The notes under the pieces were generated by a model, which was not told the DNA's origin, made no database searches, and saw only the letters and a program-made list of their open reading frames with translations. This document shows positions 45,461 to 54,400 of a DNA stretch of 64,000 nt, piece by piece (position 1 is the first letter of the stretch; each line of letters opens with the position of its first letter). The DNA is from Bolinopsis microptera (lineage: Eukaryota; Ctenophora; Tentaculata; Lobata; Bolinopsidae), in NCBI RefSeq assembly GCF_026151205.1, contig NC_087075.1, positions 3,074,359 through 3,138,358 of the forward strand. Reading direction: 5' to 3'. Made by a program: the position numbers and the translations under genes.

Positions 45461-47037
45461 TCGGTTCTTTTGCGATAGTCAAAACGCGACAACTAGCGCT
45501 GGATGGCGACAACTAGCGCTATCCAGCGCTAGTTGTCGCCATCCAGCGCTAGTTGTCGCTATCCAGCGCTGGATAACGCTGGCCAGCGCAAAATATATAT
45601 GTTCGATAATTGTCGCTATCCAGCGCTAGTTGTCGCTATCCAGCGCTAGTTGTCGCCATCCAGCGCTAGTTGTCGCTATCCAGCGCTAGTTGTCGCTGGC
45701 TATGCGACACTGTCGCACGCGATAGTTTGCGATGGCCAGCGCAACTGGCCATCGCAGAAATCAGTTCGATAACTAGCGCTGGATAGCGACAACTAGCGCT
45801 GGATAGCGACAACTAGCGCTGGCCAGCGCTAAGCGATAGCCAGCGCTGGCCAGCGCTGGCCATCGATATCCAGCGCAAAATTTTTGCGCTATTACTCGTC
45901 AGCTAGCGCTGGCCAGCGCTGGCCAGCGCTAACCAGCGCTAACCAGCGCTAGCCAGCGCTAACCAGCGCTAACCAGCGCTAGCCAGCGCTAGCCAGCGCT
46001 AGCCAGCGCTAGCCAGCGCAATGTATCAAAATCATATACTTGCGATATTACTCGGATGATGATTAATCACTTTACACTCGACTGTCACGTGACTTTTTAA
46101 CCCATTCTCTGACTCTAGCTGGTTCTGAACGACTTTTTGAAACCCTAACCCTCTATAATAATAAATCTGATCCCAACCCTAATATAACCCTAACCCAATT
46201 CTTAACAAAAACATATGCTGAAACCCTAACCCTAACTTCCTTATACGGTCATATCACGTGATCGATACAATTTTTCGCCAATATCTCGTCAGGAGAGCAT
46301 TTTAACCCTATGGCTATGTCATGGGGGTTGATTCGGAATTAGCGTCCGAAAATACATTGCATCGATTGAAGTTGGTTACAACCATCGGGGGCCCTTTTAG
46401 AACAATCTCGAAGATCGACTGTAGAGTGATTTAGCACGCTCAATATTAGTATTACTCGTCAGCCAGCGCTGGCCAGCGCAATATAGTTGCGATATTATTC
46501 GTCAGCTAGCGCTGGCCAGCACTGGCTAGCGCTGGTTAGCGCTGGCTAGCGCTGGTTAGCGCTGGCTAGCGCTGGCTAGCGCTGGCCAGCGCTGGCCAGC
46601 GCTAGCTGACGAGTAATAGCGCAAAAATTTTGCGCTGGATATCGATGGCCAGCGCTGGCTATCGCTTAGCGCTGGCCACCGCTAGTTGTCGCTATCCAGC
46701 GCTAGTTGTCGCTATCCAGCGCAAGTTATCGAACTGTTTTCTGCGATGGCCAGTTGCGCTGGCCATCGCAAACTATCGCGTGCGACAGTGTCGCATAGCC
46801 AGCGACAACTAGCGCTGGATAGCGACAACTAGCGCTGGATGGCGACAACTAGCGCTGGATGGCGACAACTAGCGCTGGATAGCGACAATTATCGAACATA
46901 TATATTTTGCGCTGGCCAGCGTTATCCAGCGCTGGATAGCGACAACTAGCGCTGGATGGCGACAACTAGCGCTGGATAGCGCTAGTTGTCGCCATCCAGC
47001 GCTAGTTGTCGCGTTTTGACTATCGCAAAAGAACCGA
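45461..47037. mobile_element. 1.6-kb fold-back element built of AGCGCT-containing 20-bp repeats
   Basis: The outer ends are TCGGTTCTTTTGCGATAGTC (45,461) and its reverse complement (ends 47,037). Each arm (about 560-580 bp) is itself an array of CCAGCGCTAGTTGTCGCTAT units in both orientations, followed by GCCAGCGCT/AACCAGCGCT repeats. The two arms are near-perfect reverse complements around a 435-bp AT-rich centre (46,021-46,455). No protein is encoded; the small frame at 46,630-46,812 is a by-product of the repeats. It is a non-autonomous DNA element of unusual, doubly palindromic design, inserted at or next to the end of the PLE fragment. Confidence 0.88.
46140..46250 (-). repeat. Interspersed telomere-like CCCTAA motifs
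   Basis: AACCCTAACCC, CCCTAATATAACCCTAACCC and AACCCTAACCCTAAC occur within 110 bp in the centre of the fold-back element. They match the (TTAGGG)n metazoan telomere unit but are interrupted, so this is interstitial, not a chromosome end. Confidence 0.7.
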
Positions 47038-48367
47038 TGTTTTATATTATTTTATATGAAATATGTTTATAACTTCCTTGATATTTCGTCCACACAAAAA
47101 AACAGCGACTTTAAAATACTCCGTATGCACTATGCACTATGCACTATGCATGAACAATGAACATTATTAACGTCATAGTGGAATAAAGCTTCCTGGGTTC
47201 AATCTGCCTCAATAGCTCAATAGTATGGGGCATGATTTAGACAGTAAACACTTGCACTAGTCTAAGGCGGCCTCTATCTCTCTCTCTCTCATTACGTGAA
47301 GGCTAAATCATTATCCACAGTTATGGTACCTTATCCACTAACAAATCATTATCCTTCACTTCACACATTAATCACACAAAACAGTTCACACGCCTAAACT
47401 TACCATCCTAAGGATTCAGTAAACATGTTACAAATAACAGGTTACAAGTAAGATGAATTATATACCACCCGAGCAAGGACACCAACGTTACTATTCTGCT
47501 TAGTTATACTGGGCACCGTGAAGTACCCTGGAGCACCTATAGGGACCCGGACCACTGTGAAGTACCCTGGAGCACCCTGGAGAACCCTCTGTGATCTTTA
47601 CTCGGACGTGGGCGCCATTGTTAAACAAATGGGGCCCAAATTATTCGTCTGCTACCGGCATCTCACCCTCGTATTATTAAACAGCCTAGGTTCACATAAA
47701 CGAGTCTAACAAAACCTGTCCGTTCTCTTATCCTTCGAGTCCAGCCTCGCAGCTAGTGGCCTATTTTTACATTTTTAAGCATGATCACCCGTGTTTACTT
47801 TTACCTGGCTAGGTAAGAATATTATGATTGTTTTTAACTTCATTTTTCCAATGTATGTACTGAGCCCTTCTAAGATCGAAGAAGTTCAGGACATGGGTAG
47901 TTCAAGGAAACAACATTTTGTTGTTTACAGAGTTGTTTCCACTCATTTGGGACAATTCTGAGTTCTGCCTAGATAGTGGACCCCAATCTACATACTTGTT
48001 AATCTTCTCCTTATCTGTCCAATCTCCATACTTTTTCATTATGTTGATATTGACTACAATATCCTCATTGACTGAGGGCGATAATAACCCAAACTATTAA
48101 TTTTTGCTTTATCATATTGTGCAAGACACACATTTCAACGAAAGCAAATCTACTAATAACAGTAGATCGTTTCCAAATTCATATTTTCAACAATATTTGG
48201 CGCGTGTTATCTATTTCAACATAATCCTACGAGAAAAAACTGTGCAATTCTTGTTACGAGGGTTAATGTTTTCGAGTTTTCATTTGCATTTGTGTGTTTT
48301 CCAGATAGCAATACAATATAATTTGTCTGAATCAAAGCTGTATGTAGGACATTGGGATCATGTAACT

Positions 48368-48422
48368 ATGAAGGTGATAATCCCGTTCGTTGTTTGCTTG
48401 CTGTTATGGAGAACTGCTGAGG
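48368..48422 (+). CDS. Signal-peptide exon of the plus-strand GPCR
   Basis: MKVIIPFVVCLLLWRTAEG then a GTAACT donor (phase 1). It is identical to the minus copy except for one residue and a 12-bp shorter end. The best acceptor of the next recognised exon would need phase 2, so a short exon in between may have escaped me, or splicing uses another site. Confidence 0.72.
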
Positions 48423-51400
48423 GTAACTATACATTTATTAAATATTTATGCTCTACATTAAGCAATTATATTACGAGTACAGGCACTGCCTCTTACACAC
48501 TTTGCCATTTGTCATGATTTTAAGCTCGACCTCTAAACATACTATGACAATCGGGATAAAAATAGTAAAAAGTGAGTGCTGTCACGTCGGCCGGGTGGTT
48601 TAGTGGTTTTAATACATTCGCTTCCCACACGGACGACTGGGGTTCGATTCCCAGTGGGGACCAATTCGGTCGGATGCAGTTTGGCCACCAAACCATGATG
48701 TAATGCTTTTATTAGAGCTTCGAAAAAACTTTTGGCGAAAAAAAATGTCCATGTGAACAATTTTCGTTTTTCTAAAAACTACATTTCCCCGTGTTCCAAA
48801 AAATTCCGATCATTTTGAGCCAATAAACATTTTTATGATTTTTGGTAATTAGCTAATTAGTAATTATCCAATTATCTGATTGTCTGACATAAACATTTTT
48901 CTGATAAAAGTTTTTCTCCTCGATATGATAATCACCTTCTATTAATTCGTAACCTATTACGATGTTCACAGCTGAAGATATTTGACAAACAAGAAAGGAG
49001 GTAAAAAGTGGCAAAAGTGGCCTGACATGTGGAAAATTTTGGAAAAATTGGTCAGCCGAATGAAACCTAAAAATTTAACCTAAAAACGTCATAAATCCTT
49101 TGGAAGCTTCTTGTGTCAGTAGATTGATTTTTTTTTCTCAGACGGATCTGTTTGTCTTTGCACTCTGCACTGCCTGTGTGAATGTCCATATCACGTAAAA
49201 TATTGACCTTATAAGGTAATCGTGACGTCACGTTATCCATGACAGTTGGCACGAGTACTGAACAGACTGTGCCTGCAGTCAGGCACGGATTTTTAGCTAG
49301 TATAGAAGTATAGACACAGCTTTTGAAAAGACGTGCCCGACGAGTTGTCACGTATCCTTGGCACGCCCTCTAAACACACTACGTGCCTCTGGCATTACAT
49401 CTGATCTGCACTACGACAACAGTCATGGTGACAACAGTCATGGTGACAACAGTCATGGTGACAACAGTCATAGTATGGTCGGGCCCTTAAATTCTGAGAA
49501 TAAATTATTGGCGACATTCTTACAATTATTCCTTAACAATTTTGCTAGAACACCTCCTCCTTAAATTCATGATATTCATAAATCGTTGCTCAGTAGTCAT
49601 GAGTTAAACATACAATTAACAGGTTGGTTACCAGTCGAACGTAACGTGAAAATAGAGTGGGATCCTGAGTCGACACCTTTAGAAGTAAAAACTAATAGTG
49701 TGCTGGGGAGTAAGGATAAGGTGTCAGTGTACTTATACTCTGCTGAGGGACCGCTTTCAGGAGGAGTCATCCTCTACTTCAGCTCTACTCTACGATACTG
49801 GCTCAGCTACTGCAGCACATCCTACACTAACCTCCCTGTTAATCTCCCCTCTACTGCTGACAAGGTGTGGCGTATCACTCTAACCAAAACTGCAGGTGTT
49901 AGACTAGTGATACACTGTAACGACGTGGAGGTGCTCAACAAACTGCTCTCTCAATCAACGTGTAGTGACAGTAGTTGGAGCACGTACTGGAACATGGACG
50001 TGACAAAGATAAAGTTCCATTCCGCCGACACGGCATCTGATTACTACGGACCACAACCAGGTGACTAATAACAACAAGCATTGGTTTAACAAAGTAACAA
50101 TAACTTTAATTAATAAATAAACCACCTTGCTGATTGAATCAGCCTGATTATCTCGTAAGCTTGTGATTACGTGTTTTTTGTCTAAATTTCAGGTGTGTAA
50201 TGTGTTATTTAACATAATATAACACATATATTATATAGAATATGGGATAGTTAGCATATTGTTATTTATAACTTAATATAGTGGTCATAATTTTATCAAT
50301 TATTGTTCTCCGAATGAGATAAAATCACAATCATTGAAGGTAGAGTTATAAATATATTAGCGATAGCGGAATGCAAAATAGCTAGTGGCAATAATTTCTT
50401 CGAAAAACTGTGGAATATGTGGATATTTAATTTTTCACATATTGTTTTGAATCGAATGTTATTGTAACACATCTGAAGTGTACTTAAGTACTTATATAAT
50501 ACCGATTTTCTTATCTTCCACTACGATTTAACGATTTGCCAATTATAACGTTATAGTTCCAGAGCCGTGCGGAGAAGGAACATATCGGAATAATGCTATG
50601 ACAAGCTGTGAGACATGTGACGCTGGATTTTCACCAAACTCTGACAAAACAGCCTGTGGTAAGATAAATTTAAAGCTTATATTTAATATTATTGTTATGT
50701 TTTAAATAAGGATAAGGCACCAGATAGGGCTTAGAATCAAAAAGACAAATTCGTGGTAGGAAAAGACAAGAAATGTAAGAGTCTGGGCGGCAATAATTTC
50801 TTCGAAAAACTGTGAAATATGTGGCTATTTAATTTTTCACATATTGTTTTAAATCTAATGTTATTGTAACACATCTGAAGTGTACTTAAGTACTTATATA
50901 ATACCGATTTTCTTATCTACCACTACGATTTGCCTGTTGTAACGTTATACATTGTTATAATTCCAGAGCCGTGTGGAGGAGGAACACATCGAAATGATGC
51001 TATGACAAGCTGTGAGACATGTGACGCTGGATTGACACCAAACTCTGACAAAACAGCCTGTGGTAAGATAACTTTAAAGCTTATATTTAATATTATTGTT
51101 ATGTTTTAAATTTGAATTAACTGTGCTATAGAATGAAAAACGAGGATATTGGTACTCACAATGACCTCTTAAAAAGGTAGTTCAAACGAATTGCTGCTTA
51201 AAGATTTCCTAATTCTTCAGAGTCATGTCCAGCTGGAAGCTACAAGAACATTGAAGATGAACACGTGTAAAGAATGTCCTGATAACACGATCAGTTCAGA
51301 AGGAGCAGCCTTGTGTACAGCTTGTGAACTTGGCCAGGAACGAAACTTAGGGAGAACTGCGTGTGGTAAGAATTGTTAACAAGAACCGGGCTGAGATGAA

Positions 51401-54400
51401 TATATCTATATAGATGGGTAAAGATATGGTAGGGGTTAAGACGGGATAAGGATAAGGCGCCAGATAGGGCTAAGAATCAAGAAGGCATATTTGTGGTACG
51501 AAAAGACAAGAACTGTAAGGGCTTATAGTAAGAGTCTGGGTTGCAATAATTTCCTTGAAAAACCGTGGAATATGTGGAATGTGGATATTTAATTTGACAA
51601 ATATTTTTTAAACAATGCTATTGTAAAACATCTGAACTGTACTTATATAATAAGGATTTTCTTATCTTCCACTACGATTTGCCAGTTATAACGTTATAAT
51701 TCCAGAGCCGTGTGGAGAAGGAACATATCGGAATGATGCTATGACAAGCTGTGAGACATGTGACGCTGGATGGAAACCAAACGCTAACAAAACTGCTTGT
51801 GGTAAGATAACTTGGAAGCTTATACTATTGTTACACAGTATTTGAGACTCGGACCCCAAGCAAGCAATGGTATAGTTATGTTAGATCTGGTTGCTTGGAA
51901 GGGTTAGGATTAGGAAAGGAAACAAAATCGTGGGATAGAACTGTTAGAATAGCGGTTGTAATTATTGTTGTAATTATCACACAACCAAATTAATCAGGTC
52001 AACGTGATTCAATATGATATATCTGCAGTGAGCTGCACAGGACTGAAGGCTGAGTGGAGGACTACGATCAGAACCACGACACAGTTCCCAGTAGTTCCAG
52101 AAACTGTGGTGGAAGTGAATTGTGTTGAATCCAGAGCTCTCAATAAAGGGAGCAGTAAGGTGACCTGCATCTCAGGAACGGAATTTCGTTTCGAATCCGA
52201 TGAACCTGAGTGTATACATCCAGGTATTGAAACAGTAAACATGCTAAATAACCATAGCATCACCATAAAAGGATAACTTAAAGGATAACTTAACAAAAAA
52301 GCGAGATGACTCGGACCGAACATTTGCTAAGTCAAAAAATTTACAAAGTTATCTTGGAAACAACTTTTGTTTACATTCCAGGTTACCTTGATCATTATGA
52401 GCCATAAACATTTTTTCGAAGCCGACCATTTGAAACACAATTTTTCAAATGTAGGTACGGACTATTTTCGGCTCATAATTATCAGGGTAGCATGAAATAT
52501 GAACAAAAGTGGTTTCCAGAAAAATTCTGAAAGATTTCGACTGAGAAAATTTTCTGTTGAGTCATTCTCGATACGTACCTCTGAAGGCAGGGTAGAAGGG
52601 GACTTCGAAACCGAAAAATTCTTTAGGCACATATTAATCAGTGTAACATAAAACATGGACTGAAGTACCTTAGTTCGTTTAATTCCAGAGCCGTGTGGAG
52701 AAGGAACATATCGGAATGATGCTATGACAAGCTGTGAGACATGCGACGCTGGAATGACACCAAACTCTGATAAAACAGTCTGTGGTAAGATAACTTTAAA
52801 GCTTATAATATTTAATATTATTGTTATGTTTTAAATTTGAATTGACTGTGCTATAGAACGAAAACTGAGGATATTGGTACTCACAATAACTTCATAATAA
52901 GGTAGTTCAAACGAATTGCTGCTTAAATATTTTCTAATTCTTCAGAGCCATGTCCAGCTGGAAGCTACAAGAGCATTGAAATGAACACATGTAAAGAATG
53001 TCCTGATAACACGATCAGTTCAGAAGGAGCAGCCTTGTGTACAACTTGTGACCTGGCCAGGAACCAAACTCAGGGAGGACTGCGTGTGGTAAGGATTCTT
53101 ATCTGAAGACCAGGGGGTAATTCAGAGTATTCTGTATTATACACATTTTGATATTTTATATCACATTAAGTTCTAACTACTTTCTTATTTTTTAGCTGAG
53201 TGTCTATATGGAAGCTACAAGAACAAAGATATGACAAGCTGTGTGATATGTGAAACAGGATGGACACCAAACACTGACAAAACTGCCTGTGGTAAGATAA
53301 CTTGAGAACTTGGAAGCTTATACTATTGTTACACAGTAATTGAGACTTGGACCCCAAAGCAAGCAATGGTATAGTTATGTTAGAGCTGGTTGCTTGAAAG
53401 GGTTAGGATTAGGAAAGGAAACAAAATCGTGGGATAGAACTGTTAAAATAGCGGTTGTAATTATTGTTGTAATTATCACACAACCAAATTAATCTGCACG
53501 GAACTGAAGGCTGACCATTTTCTAAGTAAAAAAATTGAGTTATCCTGGAAAAACTTTTGTTTACGTTTCAGGTTACCTTTCAGGTTACCTATCATTATGA
53601 GCCATAAATATTTTTCGAAGCCGACCATTTGATACACAATTTTTCGAATGTAGGTACGGACTATTTACGGCTTATAATGATCTGGGTAGCATGAAACATG
53701 AACAAAAATGGTTTCCCGAAAAACTCTGGAAGATTTCGACTGAGAAAATTTTCTGTTCGAGTCATTCTCGATACATACCTACCTCCCAAGACTTTTGTAG
53801 TTCTTCAAGTTTTTAACAGTACGAGAATATATGCTCAAAAAAGAACAATGGAATAGCTGGTCCAGACTCCAGTATGACGAAATAAAAAATAGGTCAAAGA
53901 ATAATAACTTTAGAGTTTTAGGTCCTGCAATTTGAACCCCCGAGTGGTGTCAAAATCATAAAATTGATAACTAGTTAAACTCGCATTCAAAATAAATAAT
54001 AAATGATGAATATTATGAGATGTAATAATACAATCGTTTCAGAAACATGCCCAGCTGGGCAGTATAAAACTTGCAGCATGATAACATGTGAACTGTGCCC
54101 TCCGGGAACGTTCAGATCAGCTGACATGGATGCAACCAAGTGTGTCTCTTGTACGGGAAACATGATTAGTCCTATAGAGGGAGCTATTTTCTGTAGACAA
54201 TGTGATGATAATATATTGGCAAACTCAGATAAAACTCAATGTGGTATGTGAGGAATAATATAGAAAGTGTCTATCACGGTTTAAGTCGTTTAAAATAGTA
54301 GTTTCGTCTTAGATTTAGATTTTTAAATTAGTACTAAACGTATGTTCTAAGTTTTTGTTATCAGTACTAAAGCAATTCGGCAACTGAAATTTATTGAAAT

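Noticed and set aside
46140-46250. Chromosome end
   Set aside because: CCCTAA units are few, interrupted and embedded in an element with complex DNA on both sides.
45461-47037. Coding capacity in the fold-back element
   Set aside because: The only frame (46,630-46,812) consists of repeat-derived residues.
48586-48662. tRNA-Gly(CCC) gene
   Set aside because: A and B boxes are good, but the acceptor arms GTCGGCC and GGGGACC do not pair and the anticodon stem is poor. Better explained as a tRNA-derived SINE.
51191-51379. Independent 62-residue gene
   Set aside because: It is the B cassette read in the frame created by the one-base insertion, with intron sequence as its start.
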